Numbered from the stretch's first letter, positions 46,350 through 55,499 are shown. The stretch is 64,000 nucleotides of DNA from Betaproteobacteria bacterium (GCA_016711875.1 JADJSD010000023.1:248001-312000), one strand, 5' to 3'. A program made the numbers and translations. Notes: generated from the letters alone by a model not told the origin.

Positions 46350-47330
46350 TCAGTCGGCCTTCGCGCCGGAGGCCTTCACGATCGGCACCCACTTCGCGAG
46401 ATCGTCCGCGATGATCTTCGCGAACTGCGCGGGCGTGAGCGGCGGGGAGATCTCGAAGCCCTGCTGGCCGAGCTTCTCGCGGATGGCGGGGTCCGCCAGC
46501 ACCTTCTGGATCTCGGCCTGGAGCTTCTGCACGATCTCCGGCGGCGTGCCGGCGCGCGCCACGAAGCCGAACCACGTGTTCACCTCGTAGCCCTTCACGC
46601 CCATCTCGTCGAGCGTGGGCACGTCGGGCAGCAGCGGCGAGCGCGTGCGACTCGTGACGGCGAGGGGCTTCAGGCGTTTGTCCTTGATCTGGCTGATCAC
46701 CGTCGGCGTGTTGAAGAAACCCATCGACACCTCGCCGGACATCACGGCGACGATGCCCTGCGGTGCGCCCTTGTAGGGAACGTGCACCAGGTCGGTGCCG
46801 GTCATCTGGCCGAAGAGGACGCCGGACAGATGATGGCTGGTGCCGCTGCCGCCGGAGGAAAAGGTGAGCGTGCCGGGCTTCGCCTTGGCGGCCGCCACGA
46901 CCTCGAGCGGCTTCGAGGCCGGGTTCGCGGGGTTCACGATCATGACGTTCGAGACGCCGCCCACGAACGCGACGGGCTGGAAGTCCTTGAGCGAATCGTA
47001 GCCCGGGGTCGCGTAGAGCGCCTGGTTGAACACCAGCGTGCCCTGCGAGGCGAAGCTGATCGTGTAGCCGTCGGGCTGTGAGCGCGCCACCTCCGCCATG
47101 GCGATGGTGCCGCCCGCGCCGGTCTTGTTCTCCACGACGATCGCCTGCCCGAGGGACTTCGTGAGTTCCGCGCCGACGGTGCGCGAGATGATGTCCGCCG
47201 TGCTGCCGGCGGCGAGCGGCACGATGAGGCGGATCGACTTGGCGGGATAGCCCTGGGCCAGCGCCGAACCGGCGGCGAGCAGGGGCAGGGCGGCGAGGGC
47301 GGTGACGAGGGCGCGGCGGGCGGTCTTCAT
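46350..47330 (-). CDS. Bug-family (TctC) tripartite tricarboxylate binding protein
   Basis: Periplasmic binding protein of 326 residues with a Sec signal peptide ending around GSALAQ, followed by the family start YPAKSIRLIVPLAAGSTADIISR and VVENKTGAGG. Betaproteobacteria often carry many orphan Bug proteins, and no TctA/TctB is nearby here. The ligand is unknown, usually a carboxylate. It converges on the sulfatase gene with only seven bases between the stop codons. Confidence 0.92.
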   Translation of the reverse strand: MKTARRALVTALAALPLLAAGSALAQGYPAKSIRLIVPLAAGSTADIISRTVGAELTKSLGQAIVVENKTGAGGTIAMAEVARSQPDGYTISFASQGTLVFNQALYATPGYDSLKDFQPVAFVGGVSNVMIVNPANPASKPLEVVAAAKAKPGTLTFSSGGSGTSHHLSGVLFGQMTGTDLVHVPYKGAPQGIVAVMSGEVSMGFFNTPTVISQIKDKRLKPLAVTSRTRSPLLPDVPTLDEMGVKGYEVNTWFGFVARAGTPPEIVQKLQAEIQKVLADPAIREKLGQQGFEISPPLTPAQFAKIIADDLAKWVPIVKASGAKAD

Positions 47331-47397
47331 GGCGGGCTCCGGGGTGGGGATGCGAAGGCTTCAAGCAAACAGCGAACCAGCGACCTTCATTCTGCCC

Positions 47398-49992
47398 TCA
47401 AGCGGCGAGGAGCGCCTCGAGTTCCGCGACCAGCGCGGCGCGGCCTTCCTCGGTGGCGAGTACCGCGCCGGTGAGCTCGAAGGTGTCCTCGGCCCGGGCG
47501 CCCAGCGTGGTGATGCGGGCGTCGTCGAGGTTGAGCCCGTGCCTCACGAAGACGCGGGCGGCCGCCGAGAGCAGTCCCGGCCTGTCGCCGCCGCTCATGA
47601 AGAGCTGCCAGCCCTCGCCGCGGCGGTGCTTCACCAGCGAGACCTTGGGCTTCACCGGGAAGTGCTTCGCCCAGCGGGAGACGCGGCCGGGCTTGGGCTC
47701 CTCGAGAGGTGCCTCGGGCGCGAGCCGGTCGGGCAACCGTTTCTCGATCGCGTCGATGAGGTCGCGGTGATGCTCGCCGGCGCGGGCCCGCGAGAGCACC
47801 TGGAAGCTGTCGAGCGCGTAGCCGTGATTCGTGGTGTAGATCTTGGCCGCGGCGATGTCGAACTGCAGCCGCTCGAAGAAGCCCGTGATGCGCGCGAAGA
47901 GGCCGGGCTGGTCGTGGGCATAGACGAGCACCTGCAGGCCCTCGCCCACGGGCGACAGGCGCGCGCGCACCACGGCCGCCTCCGGCGTGTGGCGAAGGCA
48001 CAGCGTGCGCGTGTGCCAGGCGATCTCGCCGGCCTCGAAGCGCTGGAAGTAGTCCTCGCCCAGCTGCTTCCACAGGGCATCGTGGGCACACGGGTCCGCG
48101 ATGTAGTGGGCGAGGCTCTTGAGCGCCTCGGCCTTCTTCGCCTCGATCGCGCGCGCCGCGTAGGCCGTGTCGCCGCGAAGGATTCGGCGCGTGGAGCGGA
48201 AGAGGTCCTCGAGCAGCTTGCCCTTCCACGCGTTCCACACCTTGGGGCTCGTGCCGCGCACGTCGGCCACGGTGAGGATGTAGAGCGCGGTGAGGGTGCG
48301 CTCGTCCTTCACGAGCGTGGCGAAATCGCTGATCACCTCGGGGTCGGAGAGGTCCTGCTTCTGCGCCGTCGCCGACATGACGAGGTGGTGCTCGACCAGC
48401 CACGCGACCAGGCGGGCGTCGGCCTTCTTCAGGCCGTGGCCGCGGCAGAAGCGCTCGGCGTCGCGGGCTCCGAGCGCCGAGTGGTCGCCGCCGCGCCCCT
48501 TGGCGATGTCGTGGAAGAGCGCGGCGAGATAGAGGATCTCCTGCGTGTCGAATTCCTGCATCAGGCTCGACAGGAACGGGTACTCGTGGTCGAAGCGCGG
48601 GATCGCGAAGCGCCGCAGGTTGCGCACCACCATCAGGGTGTGTTCGTCCACGGTGTAGACGTGGAAGAGGTCGTGCTGCATCTGCCCGGTGATTCGCCCG
48701 AAGGCCGGGATGTAGCGGCCCAGCACGCCGTAGCGGCTCATGCGGCGCAGGGTCCAGGTGAGGCGGTCGCCGCGGATGATCTCGAGGAAGCGCCGCTTGT
48801 TCGCCGGGTCGTCGCGGAAGGCCTTGTCGATGCGGGGCAGCGCGCGCGAGATGGCGCGCAGGGCGCCGGCCGAGAGGTTCGCGATGCCGCGGTCGGCCTG
48901 GAGCCGCTTGAAGGCCTCGAGCATCTTGCCCGGCTCGCGCTCGAAGAGCGTGGGGTCGCGAAGGCCCAGCGTGTAGTCGACCAGCTGGAAGTCGTCGTCG
49001 AGGACGCGGAACTTGCGCTCCTCGCGGGGCACGATGCGCGCGTAGAGGTTCGCGAGCAGGATCTGGTTGAATCGCCAGATGGCCTTGGCCGCGAGGTAGT
49101 AGCGGCGCATGAGCAGGTCCGGGGCCGCCAGGGACTTCGTGCCCTCGAGCTTCAGCTGCCGCGCGAGCTCGATCTGGTGGTCGAAGACGACGCGGTCCTC
49201 GCGCCGCCCCGCCAGCTGGTGCAGGCGCACGCGCAGGTCCTGCAGCACGCGCTCGTGCTTGCCGATGTCAGCGGCCTCGCGGGGCGTGATGATCTCGTGC
49301 TGCGCGAGCTCTGCCCAGTTGCGTCCGAGCCCGGCGGCGCGCGCGAGCCAGAGGACCGTCTGCAGGTCCCTGAGGCCCCCGGGGCTTTCCTTGATGTTGG
49401 GCTCGAGGTTGTACGCGGCTTCCTGGAAGCGGTCGTGCCGGCGGCGCTGCTCCTCCACCTTGGCGCGGAAGAAGTCGCGCACGCTGCGGCGCCTGGCGAG
49501 GCGCACCTCGAGCTCGGCGACGAGGGCCGCGTTGCCGCTCACGAGCCGCGCCTCGAGCAGGCTCGTGTCCACGGTGACGTCCTTGCCGGCCTCCTCGACG
49601 CATTCCGACAGGGTGCGCACGCTGTGGCCGGGGTCGAGGCCGCAGTCCCACAGCAATCCCACGAAGCGTTCCATGTCCGCGTCGGGGGTGCGGCCGTCCG
49701 GCAGCAGCACGAGCACGTCGACGTCCGAGTGCGGGTAGAGGGCGCCGCGGCCGTAGCCGCCGACCGCCACGAGGGCCGCCTCGCGATCGCCCACGCAGGC
49801 ATTCCAGAGCCGGGCGAGGAGCGCATCGACGCGCGCGGCCTGGGCCGCGAGCAGGCGCGCCGGCTCGGGGCGCTTGAGGTAGCGGGTCTTGAGCTCCTCG
49901 CGGCGGGCCTTCAGCCAGCGGCGGGCGTCGGCGGGGTCGCGCTCGGGGGGCGGGGCGGGGGGGCGTCGGGCGGCGGGCGCCGTCGCGCTCAT
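47398..49992 (-). CDS. glnD: [Protein-PII] uridylyltransferase / UMP-removing enzyme
   Basis: Bifunctional nitrogen sensor of 864 residues that uridylylates PII (GlnB/GlnK) under nitrogen limitation and removes UMP when glutamine is high. Domains in order: nucleotidyltransferase with GGYGRG and DVDVL near residues 72-85, the linker, an HD hydrolase domain (LFHDIAKGRGGDHS), and two C-terminal ACT domains (VYAHDQPGLFARITGFF and SGGDRPGLLSAAARVF) that bind glutamine. Position just after map and upstream of Bug is conserved in many betaproteobacteria. The start is ATG, shortly after the map stop. Confidence 0.95.
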   Translation of the reverse strand: MSATAPAARRPPAPPPERDPADARRWLKARREELKTRYLKRPEPARLLAAQAARVDALLARLWNACVGDREAALVAVGGYGRGALYPHSDVDVLVLLPDGRTPDADMERFVGLLWDCGLDPGHSVRTLSECVEEAGKDVTVDTSLLEARLVSGNAALVAELEVRLARRRSVRDFFRAKVEEQRRRHDRFQEAAYNLEPNIKESPGGLRDLQTVLWLARAAGLGRNWAELAQHEIITPREAADIGKHERVLQDLRVRLHQLAGRREDRVVFDHQIELARQLKLEGTKSLAAPDLLMRRYYLAAKAIWRFNQILLANLYARIVPREERKFRVLDDDFQLVDYTLGLRDPTLFEREPGKMLEAFKRLQADRGIANLSAGALRAISRALPRIDKAFRDDPANKRRFLEIIRGDRLTWTLRRMSRYGVLGRYIPAFGRITGQMQHDLFHVYTVDEHTLMVVRNLRRFAIPRFDHEYPFLSSLMQEFDTQEILYLAALFHDIAKGRGGDHSALGARDAERFCRGHGLKKADARLVAWLVEHHLVMSATAQKQDLSDPEVISDFATLVKDERTLTALYILTVADVRGTSPKVWNAWKGKLLEDLFRSTRRILRGDTAYAARAIEAKKAEALKSLAHYIADPCAHDALWKQLGEDYFQRFEAGEIAWHTRTLCLRHTPEAAVVRARLSPVGEGLQVLVYAHDQPGLFARITGFFERLQFDIAAAKIYTTNHGYALDSFQVLSRARAGEHHRDLIDAIEKRLPDRLAPEAPLEEPKPGRVSRWAKHFPVKPKVSLVKHRRGEGWQLFMSGGDRPGLLSAAARVFVRHGLNLDDARITTLGARAEDTFELTGAVLATEEGRAALVAELEALLAA

Positions 49993-49999
49993 CGAGGCG

Positions 50000-50845
50000 C
50001 TACGACGCGGCCGCGAGAGCGTTCGCCGGCTTCACGAACGCGGGAACGGCGGGCATGCCGGGCGAGACGGTGAGGACCTCGAAGCCGTCCGCCGTCACGA
50101 GGACCGTGTGCTCCCACTGGGCGGAAAGCGAGTGGTCGGCGGTGACCACCGTCCAGCCGTCGCCGAGCATGCGGATGTCGCGCTTGCCGGCGTTCACCAT
50201 CGGCTCGATCGTGAAGATCATGCCTTGTTCGATGCGGATGCCCTGGCCCGGGCGGCCGTAATGGACCACCTGCGGTTCCTCGTGGAAGCGCTGGCCGATG
50301 CCGTGGCCGCAGAATTCGCGCACGATGGTGAAGCCGTTGGCTTCCGCATGGCGCTGCACCGCGTGGCCGATGTCGCCGAGCGTGGCGCCGGGGCGCACCT
50401 GCGCGATGCCCTTCCACATGCACTCGTAGGTGACGTCGCACAGGCGCTTGGCCTGGATCGACGGCTCGCCCACGCAGAACATGCGGCTCGTGTCGCCGTG
50501 CCAGCCGTCCTTGATGACGGTGATGTCGAGGTTGACGATGTCCCCGTGCTTCAGGACCTTGTCGCCGGGCACCCCGTGGCAGACCTGGTGGTTCACCGAG
50601 GTGCAGATCGACTTCGGGTAAGGGCGGTGGCCCGGGGGGGCGTAGTTGAGCGGCGCCGGGATGGTTTTCTGCACGTCGACCATGTAGTCGTGGCAGAGCT
50701 TGTCCAGCTGCCCCGTCGTCACGCCGGGCTTGACGTGCGGCGTGATGAAGTCGAGCACCTCGGCGGCGAGGCGGCCGGCGACGCGCATCTTGTCGGCTTC
50801 GGCGGGGGTCTTGGGCTGGATGGCCACGGAAAAGGGGGCTTTCAT
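50000..50845 (-). CDS. map: Methionine aminopeptidase type I
   Basis: Protein of 281 residues that removes the initiator methionine. Metal ligands are visible: Asp in DITVIKDGWHGD, the second Asp in that stretch, His in GHGIGQRFHEEP, Glu in IFTIEP, and a final Glu near QWEHT. The ATG at 50845 is preceded by a perfect TATAAT (50863-50858, minus strand) 12 bases upstream, so its leader is very short. A longer frame reaches into the repeat region but has no homology. It is divergent from rpsB with the repeat cluster between, an arrangement (map next to rpsB) typical of betaproteobacteria. Confidence 0.95.
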   Translation of the reverse strand: MKAPFSVAIQPKTPAEADKMRVAGRLAAEVLDFITPHVKPGVTTGQLDKLCHDYMVDVQKTIPAPLNYAPPGHRPYPKSICTSVNHQVCHGVPGDKVLKHGDIVNLDITVIKDGWHGDTSRMFCVGEPSIQAKRLCDVTYECMWKGIAQVRPGATLGDIGHAVQRHAEANGFTIVREFCGHGIGQRFHEEPQVVHYGRPGQGIRIEQGMIFTIEPMVNAGKRDIRMLGDGWTVVTADHSLSAQWEHTVLVTADGFEVLTVSPGMPAVPAFVKPANALAAAS

Positions 50846-51450
50846 GGGCAAATGGCGATTATAGCGGCAGGTGGGGCCGCGCCTCGCAAATCCAAGCGTT
50901 CGGATGCGATCGGTGCCGGCAAGGTTGGGATTGGGATGGCAATTCCTGGGCGGGCGAAGCGTGGCCCCGGGATGGGTCCCGGAAATCCCGCCTGGCCAAC
51001 ACACGGCTACGGCTGGATTTCCACCCATCCAAGAGAGCGGGCCGCTGGCGCTCTCCGCTCCCGGGGCCGCCCGCCAAGGAATTGCCATCCCAATCCCAAC
51101 CTTCCCGGCCCGCGGTGCGAGCGTCTGCGACTTGGCGGGCAGGACGGGGCCGGCGCATGCGGGCCACGCTTATCGCCTTGCCCATGAAGGGAGGGGGTGG
51201 GAGGGTGGATCGGATTCCCGTTCCTTGGCGGGCGGCACCGGGGCCGGAGAGCGAAGCGCCCCGGCCTCCTGGGTGGGTGGAATAAGGGCCGCAGTCGCGG
51301 GGGTCCCCAACTTGTTGGGGTGGGACCGGTGACAAGGCCCTTTTTCCGGGACCCGCCCCGGTGCCACGCTTCGCCCGCCCAGGAGCCCGGATGAAGTTCC
51401 CCTCCTCCCCCCGGCTTCCCTGCTGCCGCCTCACCGAGCCGCACCCGAAC
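50846..51450. repeat. Cluster of inverted palindromic repeats between map and rpsB
   Basis: No gene is supported here; the short open frames repeat each other's translations because the DNA is repetitive. A 26-base segment at 50921-50946 recurs as its exact reverse complement at 51078-51103, and similarity extends to about 32 bases with one mismatch. A 40-base segment at 50946-50985 recurs inverted at 51343-51382 with three differences. A third related arm at 51221-51283 resembles the reverse complement of 51015-51081. The four arms form two head-to-head pairs, with a small palindrome at 51306-51319 in the second. This resembles REP/BIME or MITE elements, but I do not recognise the family. 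Confidence 0.8.
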
Positions 51451-51453
51451 TGT

Positions 51454-51483
51454 TTGATAAACAGGCCCTTTTCCCGCTATAAT
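51454..51483 (+). promoter_or_regulatory. rpsB promoter
   Basis: TTGATA at 51454-51459 and a perfect TATAAT at 51478-51483, 18 bases apart, lie about 110 bases before rpsB. It is the only strong sigma-70-type promoter in this gap pointing to rpsB. Confidence 0.75.
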
Positions 51484-51489
51484 CGCGGT

Positions 51490-51596
51490 CTGTCCAGGAG
51501 TTTCCTCGGGCAAATACGCACCCTCGCACTATTAAGGTCCTGGCCGCCGGCCGGGTTCGCGAGGGGAGGCCAACCTTAAGCCAAGGAGTATCAAAG
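51490..51596 (+). promoter_or_regulatory. rpsB leader: Structured rpsB leader
   Basis: The leader of about 105 bases contains a long stem: TTAAGGT (51532-51538) pairs with ACCTTAA (51573-51579), continuing after a CC bulge with TGGCC (51541-51545) and GGCCA (51568-51572). The AAGGAG ribosome binding site follows at 51583-51588. Ribosomal protein S2 represses its own operon through the leader in gammaproteobacteria; a similar autoregulatory role here is inferred from position and structure. Confidence 0.6.
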
Positions 51597-52358
51597 ATGT
51601 CCATCACCATGCGCCAGATGCTGGAGGCCGGGGTTCACTTCGGACACCAGACGCGTTACTGGAACCCGAAGATGTCCCCGTTCATCTTCGGCGCCCGCAA
51701 CAAGATCCACATCATCAACCTCGAGAAGTCGCTTCCGATGTACCAGGAAGCGCTCAAGTTCGTGCGCACGCTCACGGCCAACAAGGGGCAGATCCTCTTC
51801 GTCGGCACCAAGCGCCAGGCGCGCGACATCGTCAAGGAAGAGGCGCAGCGCGCCGGCGCCCCCTACGTCGACTACCGCTGGCTCGGCGGCATGCTCACCA
51901 ACTTCAAGACGGTGAAGCAGTCGATCAAGCGCCTGAAGGAAATGGACCAGATGGTCGCCGACGGTTCCGTCGAGAAGCTGACCAAGAAGGAAGGCCTCAC
52001 CTTCGCGCGCGAGAAAGAGAAGCTCGAGCGCTCCCTGGGCGGCATCAAGGACATGGGCGGCGTTCCCGACGCGCTCTTCATCATCGACGTGGGCTTCCAC
52101 AAGATCGCCGTCACGGAAGCCAAGAAGCTCGGCGTGCCCATCGTGGGCGTCGTCGACACGAACAACTCGCTGGACGGGGTGGACTACATCATCCCGGGCA
52201 ACGACGACTCGACCCGCGCGATCCGCCTGTACGCCCGCGGCATCGCCGACGCGATCCTCGAGGGCCGCAGCCAGGTGATCACCGAGATGGTGGCGCCGGC
52301 CGCGACGGGCTCCGAGGAGTTCGTCGAGGTCGAGGACGCCGAGGAAGCGAAGGGCTGA
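51597..52358 (+). CDS. rpsB: 30S ribosomal protein S2
   Basis: Protein of 253 residues, a small-subunit ribosomal protein assembled late and required for S1 binding. It begins SITMRQMLEAGVHFGHQTRYWNPKM, the family signature, and has PDALFIIDVGFHKIAVTEAKKLGVPIVGVVDTN in two conserved stretches near the middle. The ribosome binding site AAGGAG is well placed. It heads the operon that continues with tsf. Confidence 0.98.
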   Translation: MSITMRQMLEAGVHFGHQTRYWNPKMSPFIFGARNKIHIINLEKSLPMYQEALKFVRTLTANKGQILFVGTKRQARDIVKEEAQRAGAPYVDYRWLGGMLTNFKTVKQSIKRLKEMDQMVADGSVEKLTKKEGLTFAREKEKLERSLGGIKDMGGVPDALFIIDVGFHKIAVTEAKKLGVPIVGVVDTNNSLDGVDYIIPGNDDSTRAIRLYARGIADAILEGRSQVITEMVAPAATGSEEFVEVEDAEEAKG

Positions 52359-52386
52359 ACGGCCCGGCAATGAATCCCGCGATCGA

Positions 52387-52407
52387 GGGGCGCCAGGCGC
52401 CCCTTTT
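52387..52407 (+). terminator. Hairpin with T run between rpsB and tsf
   Basis: GGGGCGCC (52387-52394) and GGCGCCCC (52396-52403) form an eight-pair stem followed by four T. It probably acts as a partial terminator that lowers tsf relative to rpsB transcription. Confidence 0.65.
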
Positions 52408-52437
52408 CGCATCCGCAATGCGACTGGAGTGAAGAAA

Positions 52438-53316
52438 ATGGCTGAAATCACCGCGAGCATGGTGAAGGACCTGCGCGAGCTCACCGGGCTCGGCATGATG
52501 GAATGCAAGAAGGCCCTCGAGGAGGCGGCCGGCGACATCAAGAAGGCGGAGGAGCTCCTTCGCATCAAGAGCGGCGCCAAGGCCTCCAAGGCCGCCGCCC
52601 GCGTGGCCGCCGAAGGCGCCGTGGGCACCTACCTCTCGGCCGACGGCAAGCTCGCCGCCATGGTCGAGGTGAACTGCGAGACGGACTTCGTCGCGAAGAA
52701 CCCGGATTTCGCCGCCTTCTCCAAGGCCCTGGCGGAACTGGTCGCCACCGGCAGCCCGGCCGACGTGGCCGCGCTCTCGGCCATGAAGCTCGGCGACAAG
52801 ACGGTCGAGGAGACCCGCCAGGCGCTCGTGCAGAAGATCGGCGAGAACATCACCGTGCGCCGCTTCGAGCGCCAGCAGACCTCCCATCGCCTCGCGCAGT
52901 ACGTGCACGGCGTGAAGATCGGCGTGACGGTCGAGTTCGACGGCCCCGAGTCGATCGGCAAGGACATCGCGATGCACATCGCCTTCGCCAAGCCGAAGTT
53001 CCTCTCGAAGGACCAGGTCTCCCCCGAGGTGATCGCCGGCGAGCGCACGATCATCGAGGCGCGCGCGAAGGAATCGGGCAAGCCCGCCGAGATCGTCGCG
53101 AAGATGGTGGACGGCGGCCTCGCCAAGTTCCTCGGCGAGATCACGCTGCTGGGCCAGCCCTTCGTGAAGGACGACAAGCTCACCGTCGAGAAGATGCTCG
53201 CCCAGGCCAAGGCCTCGGTCACCGGTTACAAGTTCCTGGTGGTCGGCGAGGGCATCGAGAAGAAGACGGCGGACTTCGCGGCCGAGGTGGCCGCCATGTC
53301 GAAGACCGCGGCCTGA
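52438..53316 (+). CDS. tsf: Translation elongation factor Ts
   Basis: Protein of 292 residues, the nucleotide-exchange factor for EF-Tu. Signatures are VKDLRELTGLGMMECKKAL at the N-terminus and NCETDFVAKN near residue 80. The ATG at 52438 is preferred over a GTG three codons upstream because all relatives begin MAEIT and GGAG lies at a suitable distance. It is second in the rpsB operon. Confidence 0.98.
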   Translation: MAEITASMVKDLRELTGLGMMECKKALEEAAGDIKKAEELLRIKSGAKASKAAARVAAEGAVGTYLSADGKLAAMVEVNCETDFVAKNPDFAAFSKALAELVATGSPADVAALSAMKLGDKTVEETRQALVQKIGENITVRRFERQQTSHRLAQYVHGVKIGVTVEFDGPESIGKDIAMHIAFAKPKFLSKDQVSPEVIAGERTIIEARAKESGKPAEIVAKMVDGGLAKFLGEITLLGQPFVKDDKLTVEKMLAQAKASVTGYKFLVVGEGIEKKTADFAAEVAAMSKTAA

Positions 53317-53354
53317 TCCCGCACATTGCCCCGACCCTTCCCGCGAAAATCACG

Positions 53355-54076
53355 ATGACCGCTCCCGCGACCGCCTACTCGCGCATCCTGCTCAAGCTCT
53401 CCGGCGAAGCCCTCATGGGCGACGACGCCTTCGGCATCAACCGCGGCACGGTCGAGATGATCGTGGCGCAGGTGAAGGAGGTCGCGGACCTCGGGGTGCA
53501 GGTGGGCGTCGTCATCGGCGGCGGCAACATCTTCCGGGGCGTCTCGCTCGGCGCCGCGGGGATGGACCGCGCCACGGCCGACTACATGGGCATGCTCGCG
53601 ACGGTGATCAACGCGCTCGCGCTGCAGGACGCCATGAACCGCGCCGGCCTGCCGGCGCGCGTGCAGTCGGCCCTCAACATCGAGCCGGTGTGCGAGCCCT
53701 ACATCCGCGGCAAGGCCATGCGCTACCTCGAGGAAGGCAAGGTCGTGATCTTCGCGGCAGGCACCGGCAACCCGTTCTTCACGACCGACACCGCCGCCGC
53801 CCTGCGCGGACGCGAGATGGAAGCGCAGATCGTCCTCAAGGCCACGAAGGTCGACGGCGTCTACACCGCGGACCCGAACAAGGACCCGCGCGCCACCCGT
53901 TACGAGTCGATCACGTTCGACGAGGCGTTCGTGAAGAACCTGAAGGTGATGGACGCCACGGCGCTCGCGCTGTGCCGCGACCAGAAGCTTCCCATCAACG
54001 TGTTCTCGATCTTCAAGGTCGGTGCGCTCAGGCGCGTCGTCCTGGGGAACCCGAGGGCACGCTGGTCCACGCCTAG
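53355..54076 (+). CDS. pyrH: Uridylate kinase (frame interrupted near the C-terminus)
   Basis: UMP kinase of about 240 residues, phosphorylating UMP to UDP. The start SRILLKLSGEALMG and VIGGGNIFRG, and ALVRDQ-like ALALCRDQKLPINVF, are family hallmarks. At 54044-54047 the sequence reads CTGGGGAAC; CTGGGGGAAC is needed to finish as GEPEGTLVHA and stop at 54074-54076. As written, the frame runs without a stop into frr and would produce a fusion protein. The expected ending exists in the +1 frame, so I treat this as a one-base error identical in kind to the one in smc. The start has only a weak ribosome binding site. Confidence 0.93.
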
Positions 54077-54089
54077 AGACGGAGATCCC

Positions 54090-54656
54090 ATGGCTCTCGC
54101 AATCGCCGACATCAAGAAGCAGGCCGCCGAGAAGATGGCGAAGTCCATCGACACGCTCAAGCACGACCTCGCCAAGGTGCGCACCGGCCGCGCCCACGTG
54201 GGCCTGCTCGATCACCTGCGCGTCGACTACTACGGCACGGGCACGCCGATCAACCAGGTCGCGAACGTGACGCTGGTCGACGCCCGCACCATCGGCGTGC
54301 AGCCCTACGAGAAGAAGATGGTCCAGACGATCGAGCGCGCCATCCGCGATTCGGATCTGGGCGTGAACCCGGCCACGAGCGGCGACATGATCCGCGTGCC
54401 GATGCCCCCGCTCACCGAGGAGCGCCGCAAGGAGCTCACCAAGATCGTGAAGCACGAGGGCGAGGAGGCGAAGGTCGCCGTGCGCAACGTGCGCCGCGAC
54501 GCGAACACGCACCTGAAGGACATGCTCAAGAAGCACGAGGTGTCCGAGGACGACGAGAAGCGCGCCCAGGACGAGGTGCAGAAGCTCACCGACAAGTCCG
54601 TGCAGGACATCGACAAGCTCGTCGCGGAGAAGGAAAAGGAACTGATGGCGCTCTAG
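54090..54656 (+). CDS. frr: Ribosome recycling factor
   Basis: Protein of 188 residues that, with EF-G, splits post-termination ribosomes. Typical features are KTIDALKxD-like SIDTLKHDLAKVRTGRA, the segment VRTGRAHVGLLD, and MPPLTEERRKEL. The ATG at 54090 has GGAGA a few bases upstream and follows the true pyrH stop by 13 bases. Confidence 0.97.
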   Translation: MALAIADIKKQAAEKMAKSIDTLKHDLAKVRTGRAHVGLLDHLRVDYYGTGTPINQVANVTLVDARTIGVQPYEKKMVQTIERAIRDSDLGVNPATSGDMIRVPMPPLTEERRKELTKIVKHEGEEAKVAVRNVRRDANTHLKDMLKKHEVSEDDEKRAQDEVQKLTDKSVQDIDKLVAEKEKELMAL

Positions 54657-54710
54657 CGCCCGCGGCCCCGCGAGGGGTCCGGCGCCGGCGCATTCGAAAA
54701 GGGAACTCGC

Positions 54711-55484
54711 GTGGCCGATTTCGAGAGCAGCACGCAAGGCATCCCCGCGGCGGACGACGTGCCCCGGCACGTGGCCATCGTGATGGACGGCAACGGCCGC
54801 TGGGCCAAGATGCGCTTCCTGCCGCGCGTGGCCGGCCACCGCCGGGGCGTCGAGGCCGTGCGCGAGGCCGTGAAGGCCTGCGCGGCGCGCGGCGTGCGCT
54901 ACCTGACCCTGTTCGCGTTCTCGAGCGAGAACTGGCGCCGGCCTGAGGACGAGGTCTCGTTCCTCATGCAGCTCTTCCTGAAGGCCCTCGAGCAGGAAGT
55001 CGGCAAGCTCCACCAGAACGGCATCCGCTTCAAGGTGATCGGCGACCTCTCGCGCTTCGAGCCGGCCATCGTCGAGATGGTGGCGCGCGGCGAGGCGCTC
55101 ACCGCGGCGAACACCGGGCTCACGCTCACCGTCGCCGCCAACTACGGCGGGCGCTGGGACATCCTGCAGGCGGCCAACCGCTGCCGCGCGGAGGATCCCG
55201 CCGCCGAGATCACCGAGGAGCGACTCGCGCGCCACCTCTCGATGGCCTACGCGCCCGAGCCCGACCTCTTCATCCGCACCGGCGGCGAGGAGCGGGTCTC
55301 CAATTTCCTGCTCTGGCAACTCGCGTACACGGAATTCTTCTTCACGCCCGCGCTCTGGCCCGATTTCGACGGGGCCCTGCTGGACGAGGCCATCGCCTCC
55401 TACGGCGCCCGCGAGCGGCGTTTCGGGCGCACGAGCGAGCAGCTCGCCCGGGCCAAGGCGACCCCCCTGCCGAAGGCCGGCTAG
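54711..55484 (+). CDS. uppS: Undecaprenyl diphosphate synthase
   Basis: cis-Prenyltransferase of 257 residues making undecaprenyl diphosphate, the lipid carrier for peptidoglycan and O-antigen. Key motifs are IVMDGNGRWAK with the catalytic Asp, FAFSSENWRRP, and RTGGEERVSNFLLWQ near the C-terminus. It starts with GTG. It is in the conserved frr-uppS-cdsA-dxr order. Confidence 0.97.
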   Translation: MADFESSTQGIPAADDVPRHVAIVMDGNGRWAKMRFLPRVAGHRRGVEAVREAVKACAARGVRYLTLFAFSSENWRRPEDEVSFLMQLFLKALEQEVGKLHQNGIRFKVIGDLSRFEPAIVEMVARGEALTAANTGLTLTVAANYGGRWDILQAANRCRAEDPAAEITEERLARHLSMAYAPEPDLFIRTGGEERVSNFLLWQLAYTEFFFTPALWPDFDGALLDEAIASYGARERRFGRTSEQLARAKATPLPKAG

Positions 55485-55499
55485 GGGCGAGCCGGGCCC

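Noticed and set aside
50859..51513. Several overlapping open frames in the map-rpsB gap
   Set aside because: Their translations repeat one another on both strands because the DNA consists of inverted repeats; no ribosome binding sites or known domains. Treated as a repeat cluster.
52503..54656. A fused uridylate kinase and ribosome recycling factor
   Set aside because: The in-frame run from pyrH into frr disappears if one G is restored at 54044-54047, which also recovers the normal PyrH C-terminus.
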